Under the pieces are notes generated by a model that did no database searches, was not told where the DNA came from, and saw only the letters and a program-made list of their open reading frames with translations. A program made the translations under genes and the position numbers. Positions 1 through 6,060 of a stretch of 6,100 nt of DNA are shown here, in pieces. Position 1 is the stretch's first letter. Every line of letters starts with the position of its first letter. The DNA is taken from contig CAZSPC010000026.1 of assembly GCA_964608745.1 (NCBI GenBank), positions 1 through 6,100 on the forward strand. Reading direction: 5' to 3'. This stretch comes from UBA12079 sp964608745 (lineage in GTDB: Bacteria; Patescibacteriota; Minisyncoccia; Phycocordibacterales; UBA12079).

Positions 1-37
1 AACAGAAAAGCTCCTGAGAATTAATTTCTCAGGAGCC
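1..37 (-). terminator. Rho-independent terminator for the leftward operon
   Basis: Bases 10-20 pair perfectly with 26-36 (11 bp stem, GCTCCTGAGAA against TTCTCAGGAGC, 5-base loop). Read on the minus strand the stem is followed at once by TTTTCTGTT (9 to 1). On the plus strand no T run follows, so the signal is directional. It lies about 180 bases beyond the stop of the large secreted-protein gene and is the best transcription end for the minus-strand genes in the window. Confidence 0.8.
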
Positions 38-59
38 AGAATTGTCTATTAAGTCTAAA

Positions 60-91
60 TTTTCAATGGCTCACGCATGAGCCATTGAAAA
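60..91. repeat. Perfect hairpin, 14 bp stem
   Basis: Bases 60-73 are the exact reverse complement of 78-91, with a 4-base loop (CGCA on the plus strand). Read on the minus strand the stem ends in AAAA followed by TTTAGACTT, so it could act as a weak terminator or as a 3'-end stabiliser for the large gene's transcript. No T run follows on the plus strand. Confidence 0.7.
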
Positions 92-111
92 CGGCTTTGT
101 TGAGCGATAAT
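89..111 (+). repeat. Intergenic copy of a 23-base inverted repeat
   Basis: The sequence from AAACGG to GATAAT (core GGCTTTGTTGAGCGATAAT) is the exact reverse complement of plus-strand bases 2804-2826, which lie inside the large secreted-protein gene. A 23-base exact match in 6.1 kb is far beyond chance. This copy lies between two perfect hairpins and shares three bases with the end of the first. No reading frame accounts for it here, because TGA at 78-80 closes the frame that would end at 110. The origin is unknown; both copies may belong to a dispersed repeat. Confidence 0.8.
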
Positions 112-116
112 TTAAA

Positions 117-150
117 TACCACTAAAATACCTATCGGTATTTTAGTGGTA
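117..150. repeat. Perfect hairpin, 15 bp stem
   Basis: Bases 117-131 (TACCACTAAAATACC) pair exactly with 136-150 around a 4-base loop, TATC on the plus strand. On the minus strand the stem is followed by TTTAAATTATCG, a weak T tail. This is the first strong hairpin that a transcript of the large gene would make after the REP-like element, so it may be a first, leaky termination or RNA-end-protection site. Confidence 0.65.
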
Positions 151-166
151 AGAAAGAAAAAGATTT

Positions 167-200
167 GTCGCTGGATCCTTGCGCTACGCTCAGGATGACG
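167..200. repeat. REP-like intergenic palindromic element
   Basis: On the minus strand this reads CGTCATCCTGAGCGTAGCG followed by CAAGGATCCAGCGAC. ATCCT at 175-179 pairs with AGGAT at 192-196, and GCG at 181-183 with CGC at 187-189, giving an imperfect hairpin. It resembles, from memory, the TCATCCTGAGCG(A/T)AGCGAAGGATC repeat scattered between genes in many bacterial genomes. It starts about 15 bases after the stop codon of the large gene, a common place for such elements. Confidence 0.6.
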
Positions 201-214
201 AAAATAAAACTTTT

Positions 215-3200
215 TTATGGGAGAGGGTTTGTGCTTGTTGCATTATTCCCTTCGAAGGTTATATTACTTACTGTTGAACTTGCTGTCGTTGAGTTAGTGT
301 CATTACAAATTGCTGTTTTGTTGTTTTTGAAAATCACATTTTCTAGATAAATCGGTGGTGCGTTATCATACCCTACCCCACATTTCATATATCTAAACTC
401 AGTATTTTTTATTACCGAAGTTGCCCCTGGTTTCATATATGTACCACTTATATTTGATGCTAGAATTGGTACCGGCTCTAGGTCATTTTTAACATTTGTC
501 CCGTCCGAATCATCGTTAATTGAAGTAAACAAAACTCCCCCGTCAATTTCTAACCGCCCATAAACATCCAATTTTTTATCATTAAATTTAACGACCACAT
601 TTGGATCAACTATCAAAGTCGAGCTAGCCACAACGGTTGTGTTTCCGTTTATAACATAAGGAAAAATATTTTGTTTAAGATTGGCCGTTTCGTTAGCCAC
701 AGTCAAAACCCCATCCATCAAAATACCGTCCCAACCATTATCATTTCCGTGATTACCTTCAAAAACTCCGCCATTTAGAGTAGAAATCGCATAGCTAGTA
801 TTATCTTTAAATTCGTTTGAACTCACGACAGATTTTGTACTATCAAAATATGCTCCGTACTTATTGTTCTCAAACAAATTATTACTCACTGTCGGAGAGC
901 CTAGTTGCACAAAAAGTCCATAAGGATAATCAGCTTGTGTTGGATGCTCATAATTGTTATGTCTAAAAATATTATTAGAGACGGTTGTGCCAGCAGTTGT
1001 GCTGAGCAATTGCAAACTTTTCGATTTAGAATACTCAAATACTGAGTTGCTGATTGTAATATCGGCATTATCGACAGTTACCATACCTTTATACTTTGGT
1101 AAATGTCCCGTTGTGTAATAACCACCATACCTGACAATTGTATTTTCAAGCACAGAGTTTTGGCTGGTTGATTCGAATAATATCTGCCTCCACCCTCCCA
1201 CTGTCGGACAAGCAGAAGTCGATGAGGCGTTCCCCGGATCACAAATTCCGTCTCCATTTGTGTCTCCTCCAAATTCATCGTCTGTAAAACTGGTAAAAAT
1301 AACTTGGTCTCCTGTCGTTCCATTTACTGATAGCGTTCCTTCAATTTTTAGTGTTGGAGTATTACGACTATGGAATTTCACAACCACACCTGACTCTGCC
1401 GTAAGGGTTGCGCCATTTTTCACAGTAAAATCTTCTGTAATCAAATACGGTGATTTAGCCTTAGTTAAGGTTTTGTTAGAACTGATTGAATTTCCCTTAG
1501 CAATCCGGTAACTAAAATTATTTTTTGCCTTTGGTGTACCATAAATAATTCCCCCGCCTGCGTTTTTTCCATTTTTTACATAATGCCCTGTATTGCTCTC
1601 CCAATTATTCCAATCTGTACCCGGTTCTTCTGAACTAAATCGTTCCATCGCATAATATCTCGGGCTGGCAAAACCTTTGAAATTCCATTTGTTGGCTTTG
1701 TTTATTTCGTCAATTTTGGTAGTTGAAGTAGCATTAGGATCTTGCATTTCCAAGATTAGATGCTCACCATTGTTATTGTTTAGTGCCCAATCCGAGCCAT
1801 CGTTTCCATAAATTAGGTTAGCTGTGATATCGCTAACTGTATCATCATCAGTTCTTTCCAATAAATAATATCCATTAGCCAAAATTGTTCCAGAAAGTGG
1901 GATGTTTGGTGTGTTATCTTCTGCATAAAGTAGCCAATTGGAAAGGTTAATGTCTTTGTCAGTGTTATTGTAAAGTTCAATCCATTCGTCTGCTGATGAC
2001 GAGTGTGTCCCTGCCCAGGCGACTTCGTTGATGACAACTGGTGCGTTATGAGTTTGAATAACCTTTGTTTCTTCTGATGAAACATTACCGTAGATATCTA
2101 CTGCGGAGACACCAAGAGTATAATTTTGATTTCCAGAAATTGTTATTTGAGTGCTGGTAGCAGTTGTTGTAGTTGATGTTCCATTTTTGTTGAGAATGTA
2201 ATGACTGAGATCGGTTGAGGAAGAAGACCAACTGGCATTTATCATTGCTGTTGTAGTCGCAAGAAGACATCCTGATTGAGAAATTGAATTTTGACATTCA
2301 TCGACTGTTAAACTGATATCTGGTGCAGTCGAATCAACAAAAATTTCTGTCGTAGTCGCAGTTGATGTCGCGGTTTGTTCTTGATTACTCGCATAAAAGT
2401 TTATTGTCGTTGTTCCTTGTATAAAATTGTCGAGAACAAGTAACCAATTTTCTCTTGTGTCCGCTGTTGTGGTTGCATCTGAAAAATCAGTTGAGATTAT
2501 ATTGGTTGATGAAGCATTTCCGGAAAAAGTTATGGTGGTTGTGTTGTGCTGGGAGTAATTTGCCGGAGCTAAAACAGTCGGCGAGCCAACACTCGCTATT
2601 GTATTTGACGACTGTCCAGCACCTGCCGGTTGCGGCTGGGTTGTGCCTCCACCACCTCCGCCACCACCAAATCCGGGTTGATAGCCGATATTCTGCGTTT
2701 GTTCTGCATTGTTCGACATTTGTTCCGCATTAGCATCATTTTCACCTCCATTTTCCTGCGTTTGTTCTGCATCGTTCGGCGTTTGTTCCGCATTAGCCCT
2801 TGTATTATCGCTCAACAAAGCCGTTTCACGATTGTCGTTTTCACCCTCCGAGTTATCCACCGAGTTTTCCCCAGAATTATCCACAGAATTGAAGTTTTCG
2901 TCGTTTTGGTTGGAATTTTCAGAATTTTCCTGATTTTCGCCTTGCCCGTTCGAAGAATTAGGGTTATTCCCGTCATTCAAAGCACCCACTACTAACCCCG
3001 TCTGCAACAACTCTTCAACATCATCATTACCCAAACTCGAACCATACAACCCCTTCACAAAATTAAACCCGTCGAGATTAAACTTCTCTCGCCTTTTTTC
3101 TGCCCGACTTTTATTTTTTGCCAACAATTCTCCTGTTTGTTTCTCCTTTTCAACTTTTTTAAAGAACAGATCAATCACCCCTACTCCGTTTTGAACCGCT

Positions 3201-3412
3201 TCGATAGATAGAATGTTCCAGTAGTCGACTAAAATTACATCTTTTGGTGATTTTAAAGAATATATCCTATCTGGATTTTGAGAAAAGAAATTTGGTTTTT
3301 CAATAACCTTAATTAACTTATGATCACCAAGTTTTGTTTTTTTTGTATCCATATAAAATACCGAAGCTAACTTTTTCTTCATAATCGATAATTGGTTTTT
3401 TATAACCTTCAA
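215..3412 (-). CDS. C-terminal part of frameshifted secreted phospholipase C/lamin-tail/beta-helix protein
   Basis: This long frame (1065 codons) is best read as the continuation of the gene at 3324-4097. Its first 23 or so residues look like out-of-frame noise, and it has no signal peptide of its own. From the A8 run onward (residue 26, merged residue 254) it holds the missing end of the phospholipase domain, with VDYWNILSIEAVQNGVGVID at 62-81. An Asn/Glu/Gln/Asp-rich linker follows (about 147-240), then eight glycines (249-256) and Ig/FN3-like segments (about 278-452). A lamin-tail domain starts at VVINEVAWAG (459-468), with EWIELYN after it. The rest (about 654-1065) is a parallel beta-helix region with Ca-binding-like DTNGDG (717-722). 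The six Cys fall in three close pairs (373/382, 724/735, 1011/1036), which fits disulfides outside the cell. No membrane anchor or sorting motif ends it. Adding 228 gives merged numbering. Probable surface or secreted protein; its target is unknown. Confidence 0.88.
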   Translation of the reverse strand: MKVIKNQLSIMKKKLASVFYMDTKKTKLGDHKLIKVIEKPNFFSQNPDRIYSLKSPKDVILVDYWNILSIEAVQNGVGVIDLFFKKVEKEKQTGELLAKNKSRAEKRREKFNLDGFNFVKGLYGSSLGNDDVEELLQTGLVVGALNDGNNPNSSNGQGENQENSENSNQNDENFNSVDNSGENSVDNSEGENDNRETALLSDNTRANAEQTPNDAEQTQENGGENDANAEQMSNNAEQTQNIGYQPGFGGGGGGGGTTQPQPAGAGQSSNTIASVGSPTVLAPANYSQHNTTTITFSGNASSTNIISTDFSDATTTADTRENWLLVLDNFIQGTTTINFYASNQEQTATSTATTTEIFVDSTAPDISLTVDECQNSISQSGCLLATTTAMINASWSSSSTDLSHYILNKNGTSTTTTATSTQITISGNQNYTLGVSAVDIYGNVSSEETKVIQTHNAPVVINEVAWAGTHSSSADEWIELYNNTDKDINLSNWLLYAEDNTPNIPLSGTILANGYYLLERTDDDTVSDITANLIYGNDGSDWALNNNNGEHLILEMQDPNATSTTKIDEINKANKWNFKGFASPRYYAMERFSSEEPGTDWNNWESNTGHYVKNGKNAGGGIIYGTPKAKNNFSYRIAKGNSISSNKTLTKAKSPYLITEDFTVKNGATLTAESGVVVKFHSRNTPTLKIEGTLSVNGTTGDQVIFTSFTDDEFGGDTNGDGICDPGNASSTSACPTVGGWRQILFESTSQNSVLENTIVRYGGYYTTGHLPKYKGMVTVDNADITISNSVFEYSKSKSLQLLSTTAGTTVSNNIFRHNNYEHPTQADYPYGLFVQLGSPTVSNNLFENNKYGAYFDSTKSVVSSNEFKDNTSYAISTLNGGVFEGNHGNDNGWDGILMDGVLTVANETANLKQNIFPYVINGNTTVVASSTLIVDPNVVVKFNDKKLDVYGRLEIDGGVLFTSINDDSDGTNVKNDLEPVPILASNISGTYMKPGATSVIKNTEFRYMKCGVGYDNAPPIYLENVIFKNNKTAICNDTNSTTASSTVSNITFEGNNATSTNPLP
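2645..2668 (-). other. Run of eight glycine codons (domain linker)
   Basis: Eight consecutive glycine codons encode a flexible hinge between the acidic low-complexity linker and the Ig-like segment of the large secreted protein. The codons vary, so this is not a pure triplet expansion. Confidence 0.8.
2693..2797 (-). repeat. Two-copy tandem repeat, 63-base period, in the linker
   Basis: Bases 2693-2734 and 2756-2797 match at 39 of 42 positions and lie 63 bases (21 codons) apart, so the frame is kept. They encode ANAEQTPNDAEQTQ and ANAEQMSNNAEQTQ. The repeat lies in the disordered Asn/Glu/Gln-rich linker between the phospholipase and Ig-like domains, where copy number could change without harming folded domains. 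Confidence 0.8.
2804..2826 (-). repeat. Coding copy of the 23-base inverted repeat
   Basis: On the minus strand this segment encodes TALLSDN within the linker of the large secreted protein (residues about 196-203 of the C-terminal frame). It is identical to the plus strand at 89-111. A leftward transcript would therefore carry both complementary copies, about 2.7 kb apart. Hydrophobic ALL stands out in an otherwise very polar linker, which would fit an inserted sequence that happened to keep the frame. Confidence 0.8.
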
Positions 3413-4097
3413 AAACAGTATCCTTACTCAAAAAATTCTCATTCGTAAATTTAGAACTCACATTAAAAACTTGATTTAAATTTTGAAATTCTGGAATGGT
3501 AAAATCTGCCAATTCAGAAACTTGTTTGTCTGCCACAAACTCTTCGTACAATTCGATATCCCCTTCTCCCCAAAAATTAAGGTGGTCGTCGTTTCTTGTA
3601 TGGGCTGGCACAGTCATATCTTGAACCAAGTGTAAAATATGCCCCAAAGATTCAACTGCTCTTTCTTTATCGCCATGCACATACTCAAAAATAGCTCTCT
3701 CCCAAGAGAAATCAGTGCCATTACTAAAATATTTATCATCGTCACTTGGATTTTTACCAACTTTTGACTGCTCTTCTGTATTTTGTGCCCATTCTTTTGC
3801 TGACATAAATTCAATACCCAAAATATTTAAACCTCTATTATTAATTGGATCAAAAAAGTGTCTAACCGGTCGAATTCCAATATCTTCTTCCATGCTTCCT
3901 AACAACGCTTTTTCTATTTCTACATCAGTAAATTTATCTCCATTTAACTCTTCGTATATTTCAAAAGTTTTTTGGGTTAAAGTATTGTGAGTCGTTTTTT
4001 TGTAAGCCAAAGAAAAATTTGGTAAGCATATTAAAAAAGCACCCAACACTAAGGGCGCAATTATTCGTATTTTCCTCAAAGATCTGATATTTTCCAT
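3324..4097 (-). CDS. Zinc-dependent phospholipase C-like domain, signal peptide (N-terminal part of frameshifted gene)
   Basis: The 257-residue frame begins with a signal peptide: basic RSLRKIR, a hydrophobic core IIAPLVLGAFLICLPNF, and probable cleavage after SLA (31). The mature part resembles the zinc phospholipase C/S1-P1 nuclease superfamily. Likely metal ligands are H37, E71 or D72, H80 (RHFFDP), H156 and D160 (LGHILHLVQDMTVPAH), H166 and perhaps H172; this family hydrolyses phospholipid head groups or nucleic acids with three zinc ions. The frame stops four codons after an A8 run, before the domain is complete, and the missing end lies in the next frame (see 215-3412). The start overlaps the upstream gene by 22 bases. 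A TTG at 4079, in a TTGA overlap with that gene's stop, would give a more typical 25-residue signal peptide and is a real alternative. No Shine-Dalgarno is seen. Substrate is not shown by the sequence. Confidence 0.88.
   Translation of the reverse strand: MENIRSLRKIRIIAPLVLGAFLICLPNFSLAYKKTTHNTLTQKTFEIYEELNGDKFTDVEIEKALLGSMEEDIGIRPVRHFFDPINNRGLNILGIEFMSAKEWAQNTEEQSKVGKNPSDDDKYFSNGTDFSWERAIFEYVHGDKERAVESLGHILHLVQDMTVPAHTRNDDHLNFWGEGDIELYEEFVADKQVSELADFTIPEFQNLNQVFNVSSKFTNENFLSKDTVFEGYKKPIIDYEEKVSFGILYGYKKNKTW
3337..3344 (-). other. A8 homopolymer, probable frameshift site
   Basis: On the minus strand eight A follow GGATAC. In the upstream frame this reads Gly-Tyr-Lys-Lys-Asn-Lys-Thr-Trp-stop. 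With seven A it would read Gly-Tyr-Lys-Lys-Thr-Lys-Leu-Gly-Asp and run on for another 1040 residues. It is the longest homopolymer in the short stretch where both frames are open (3324-3412). The cause could be an indel in sequencing or assembly, a genuine mutation or phase-variable tract, or transcriptional slippage. Confidence 0.75.
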
Positions 4098-4621
4098 TTA
4101 TTTGTTTGCTGATTCAAAACCAATTGTAAATAAAATCCTAATTGTCCATCTTTTTCAATACCTAAATCACATGATTTAGAAGAATCATGACATTCTTTGT
4201 TTACGATTCCATTATTATAAAAATCAACTAATAACTCAACACTACCACTTTGAACCGCCTGTGGTAATTTAGTTAACATCTCGTCTTGTTTTTCAGCTAC
4301 AAAATACTTACTTGCTAGCTCTAAATCGTTATTTTTCAAAGCCTCAACAAACAATTCAAGGGTTTCTTCTGGAATATCTCCCCCATAAGTGTCGTTTTTG
4401 TACATTTCTTTCAGCTCAGCACTTCTGTTTTCTTGATTTTCAAGGTATTTTTCAACTTTTCTTTCTTCAAAATAGTCTTGAACACCAATTATCCAAGTTT
4501 CAGCATAACCAAACCACCACAAACCTCCAACCACAACCAAAATCACCAAAACACCCCAAAAACAAGGCCTTCTGTACCACCTTTTGCCATTATTACCATT
4601 ATTTTCAGCCATATTTTCCAT
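4076..4621 (-). CDS. Single-pass membrane protein with NTF2-like-looking outer domain
   Basis: A 181-residue protein with a short Asn-rich, basic N-terminus (NNGNNGKRWYRR), one membrane helix (about 20-45, CFWGVLVILVVVGGLWWFGY) and a charged coiled-coil-like stretch (about 50-75). The C-terminal domain contains ETLELFVEALKNNDLELASK (87-106) and ends in TNKWKISDL. The pattern of a helix with an 'AL..ND...A..YF' signature and a final W-K-I strand recalls NTF2-like/DUF4878-type domains, but the match is by eye only. Positive residues before the helix predict that the C-terminal domain faces outward. C144 and C151 could form a disulfide there. The stop overlaps the start of the phospholipase gene, so the two are probably translated together and may act at the same membrane. 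Met4 is an alternative start. No specific function can be given. Confidence 0.85.
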   Translation of the reverse strand: MENMAENNGNNGKRWYRRPCFWGVLVILVVVGGLWWFGYAETWIIGVQDYFEERKVEKYLENQENRSAELKEMYKNDTYGGDIPEETLELFVEALKNNDLELASKYFVAEKQDEMLTKLPQAVQSGSVELLVDFYNNGIVNKECHDSSKSCDLGIEKDGQLGFYLQLVLNQQTNKWKISDL

Positions 4622-4636
4622 AATTAATTAGCTCAA

Positions 4637-4668
4637 AGTATAACACAACAAAATCGCTACTATATCAA
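4637..4668 (-). promoter_or_regulatory. Putative extended -10 promoter
   Basis: On the minus strand TGTTATACT contains TATACT (4642-4637) with an upstream TG, an extended -10. A TTGATA (4668-4663) lies 20 bases upstream, longer than ideal for a -35, so the extended -10 would carry most of the strength. Transcription would start near 4630, leaving only about 9 bases before the ATG at 4621, an almost leaderless message consistent with the missing Shine-Dalgarno. It would drive the membrane protein and phospholipase operon. Confidence 0.45.
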
Positions 4669-4685
4669 AAAATGTGGATAACTTT

Positions 4686-5132
4686 TTAATTATTTTTTGT
4701 TTCTTTTTTATAAACCACAAAATGAGGTAGTTTATCCAAACCAACATAATTAAACATCCAGTAATTAGCCCTTCTTGCTGTTGATGGTAGCTGATATTTT
4801 TTTAAATTACTTTTTGAAACAAACGGATAAAATCTTATTTCTTGATACTTCCCCTTTTTATCTTCCCATTTAAAATTTGTAAAAAACGATGGTGTAAGAA
4901 AACCAGATTTTAAGACTTTCTCCATAATTTGCCATCCTGCACCAAAAATTTGGGCTTTTGGTTTTGATTTATTCGTTTTTACCTGAGCACGAAAAGAACA
5001 TCCTGTGCACTGCACATCATACAAAGGATAATTTGGAGGTAAAACCATTAAATCCTTTTTACAATTTGGACATGGAACATATTTTACAACTTCCAACTCT
5101 CCTATATCTCCAGCTTTTTTGTTGTTTGGCAT
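4686..5132 (-). CDS. DpnI/Dam-replacing family endonuclease, catalytic domain only
   Basis: This 148-residue protein matches the N-terminal catalytic domain of DpnI, which cuts G-m6A-TC sites. CPNC (21-24) and CTGC (42-45) are the zinc knuckles. D39 lies three residues before C42, as D53 lies before C56 in DpnI, and Q50-V-K52 falls at the same 11 and 13 residue distances from the Asp as DpnI E64 and K66. GAGWQIM (64-70) and LPSTARRANYW (115-125) match DpnI's GAYATM and LAPTARRAGW. It is therefore a PD-(D/E)XK nuclease with Gln for the catalytic Glu, a change tolerated in other families such as Mrr. DpnI is about 254 residues; the C-terminal winged-helix, which also reads methylated DNA, is absent. 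No methylase is next to it, as expected for an enzyme cutting methylated DNA. It follows the 248-residue gene by 33 bases, probably as one operon. Activity and exact target site are inferred. Confidence 0.85.
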   Translation of the reverse strand: MPNNKKAGDIGELEVVKYVPCPNCKKDLMVLPPNYPLYDVQCTGCSFRAQVKTNKSKPKAQIFGAGWQIMEKVLKSGFLTPSFFTNFKWEDKKGKYQEIRFYPFVSKSNLKKYQLPSTARRANYWMFNYVGLDKLPHFVVYKKETKNN

Positions 5133-5165
5133 AATTTTTTGGTAACTTGCAATAAAAATAAATTA

Positions 5166-5912
5166 TTATTCATATTGTATTATAAATTTACATAATTCAT
5201 AACCTAGTTCTGTCAGTCTATAATAAGATGTTTTTGAAAAATTTGTTTCAACTCTAGTTTTTTGTCCCGAAGAATACTGATAATCAGAGATTAAACGAAG
5301 ATCTATTAAATGTGTTTCGTATTGGAGTACCAACTCTGATAAGCCATGCCCAATTTGTCCCGCTACGACTTGTGACCAATTAGATACTCTTGCATTTTCA
5401 AAATCAACCCCCTTCCCCGCAAAATAATTCTCGTTTTTTACAAGCTGATAGTTAGCTTTCAAAATTAAAATCTCGGCACTGGATAATTTTTTACAAATTT
5501 GCATTATTTGATATGCAAGCATCTCACCCTTCGCATCAACCCCTTTTTCAATAGAAGAGATGAAAATTGACTTTATTGCCTTAAAACGGACATCATCAGG
5601 GGACTCATCATCAATAAAACTTAATAACTCCTTAAAAGTTGCCCTGTTAATATCACTTTTTAAATAATTTTCTCGTATCTTTCCCTTGTTTCGATATACT
5701 TTTATTTCTTCTCCAAGTTGGGTCAATAAATTACATTTTATCGCCGCTTGCACTAATTGACCTGTCGATAATTTCAAGTCTTTTTTATCAGAAGATAAAA
5801 TACCTGTGATAGCCTCTGCTATTTTTAAAGCAGGTTGTTGTAAAAAACCCATAATATCTTGGGTTTTCTCAAGTGAAGGGAGGTTTTTTGTCTGTTTTTG
5901 TTCTTTTTTCAT
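5166..5912 (-). CDS. Hypothetical protein with C-terminal winged-helix-like region, linked to DpnI-like nuclease
   Basis: I do not firmly recognise this 248-residue soluble protein. It has a basic N-terminus, no signal peptide and no membrane helix, and is mostly predicted helical. Visible landmarks are LKLSTGQLVQAAIK (46-59), FIDDESPDDVRFKAIKSIFI (99-118), and KKLSSAEILILKANYQL (141-157). NWSQVVAGQIGHGLSELVLQ (178-197) precedes HLIDLRLIS (201-209) and YYRLTELGYELCKFI (230-244). The final 'L..LGLI ... Y.LT.LG..L..F' pattern is that of a winged helix-turn-helix. The layout resembles DUF4393/Abi-alpha-type proteins associated with phage resistance, but only by eye. It is first in a likely two-gene operon with the DpnI-like nuclease, so it may supply regulation, DNA binding or toxicity for that system. 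The start at 5912 follows a good promoter and lacks a Shine-Dalgarno. Confidence 0.8.
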   Translation of the reverse strand: MKKEQKQTKNLPSLEKTQDIMGFLQQPALKIAEAITGILSSDKKDLKLSTGQLVQAAIKCNLLTQLGEEIKVYRNKGKIRENYLKSDINRATFKELLSFIDDESPDDVRFKAIKSIFISSIEKGVDAKGEMLAYQIMQICKKLSSAEILILKANYQLVKNENYFAGKGVDFENARVSNWSQVVAGQIGHGLSELVLQYETHLIDLRLISDYQYSSGQKTRVETNFSKTSYYRLTELGYELCKFIIQYE

Positions 5913-5953
5913 ATCAATTTAATATCCAATATTTTATATAATTTTCCACAAAA

Positions 5954-5981
5954 ATTATATGCAATAAAATTAACCCCTCAA
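5954..5981 (-). promoter_or_regulatory. Putative sigma70-type promoter of the DpnI-like operon
   Basis: On the minus strand TTGAGG (5981-5976) and a perfect TATAAT (5959-5954) are 16 bases apart. Transcription would start near 5947, giving a leader of about 35 bases before the ATG at 5912. The leader is very AT-rich with no clear hairpin. The rest of the gap from 5982 to 6060 shows no gene, strong hairpin or terminator. Confidence 0.55.
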
Positions 5982-6060
5982 ATTCACAAGATTTATAAAT
6001 TTTTTTAAGAATGTGTCGAGTGAGAAGTTTGTTTTTAGTAATGTTTATTTTGACTTAATA

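Noticed and set aside
60..150. Pair of hairpins as a possible CRISPR array or integron-type site
   Set aside because: The stems differ in sequence and there are no repeated units with regular spacers and no cas or integrase gene in the window.
165..350. Plus-strand 61-codon open frame over the REP-like element and the end of the large gene
   Set aside because: It starts inside a repeat and runs antisense to the strongly supported beta-helix coding sequence, with no start signal or recognisable domain.
2853..2885. Two DnaA-box-like sequences 24 bases apart (TTATCCACC and TTATCCACA)
   Set aside because: They come from the repeated codons for SVDNS in the linker of the large protein, so the coding repeat explains them.
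2455..2995. Several plus- and minus-strand open frames over the linker and Ig-like region
   Set aside because: They are shadows of the low-complexity Thr/Ser/Asn/Glu-rich coding sequence in other frames and have skewed, repetitive composition.
3324..3332. Alternative genetic code (TGA read as Gly) as a way to extend the phospholipase frame
   Set aside because: A TAA follows two codons after the TGA, so recoding adds almost nothing. The A8 frameshift explains the continuation much better.
4312..4627. Plus-strand open frames opposite the membrane protein gene
   Set aside because: They are antisense to a well-supported gene with a clear membrane helix, and their Phe/Gln/His-rich products match no domain.
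4673..4681. Perfect DnaA box (TTATCCACA on the minus strand) in the gap after the DpnI-like gene
   Set aside because: It is a single box with no cluster, no AT-rich unwinding repeats and no dnaA or dnaN nearby. One 9-mer is not evidence of an origin.
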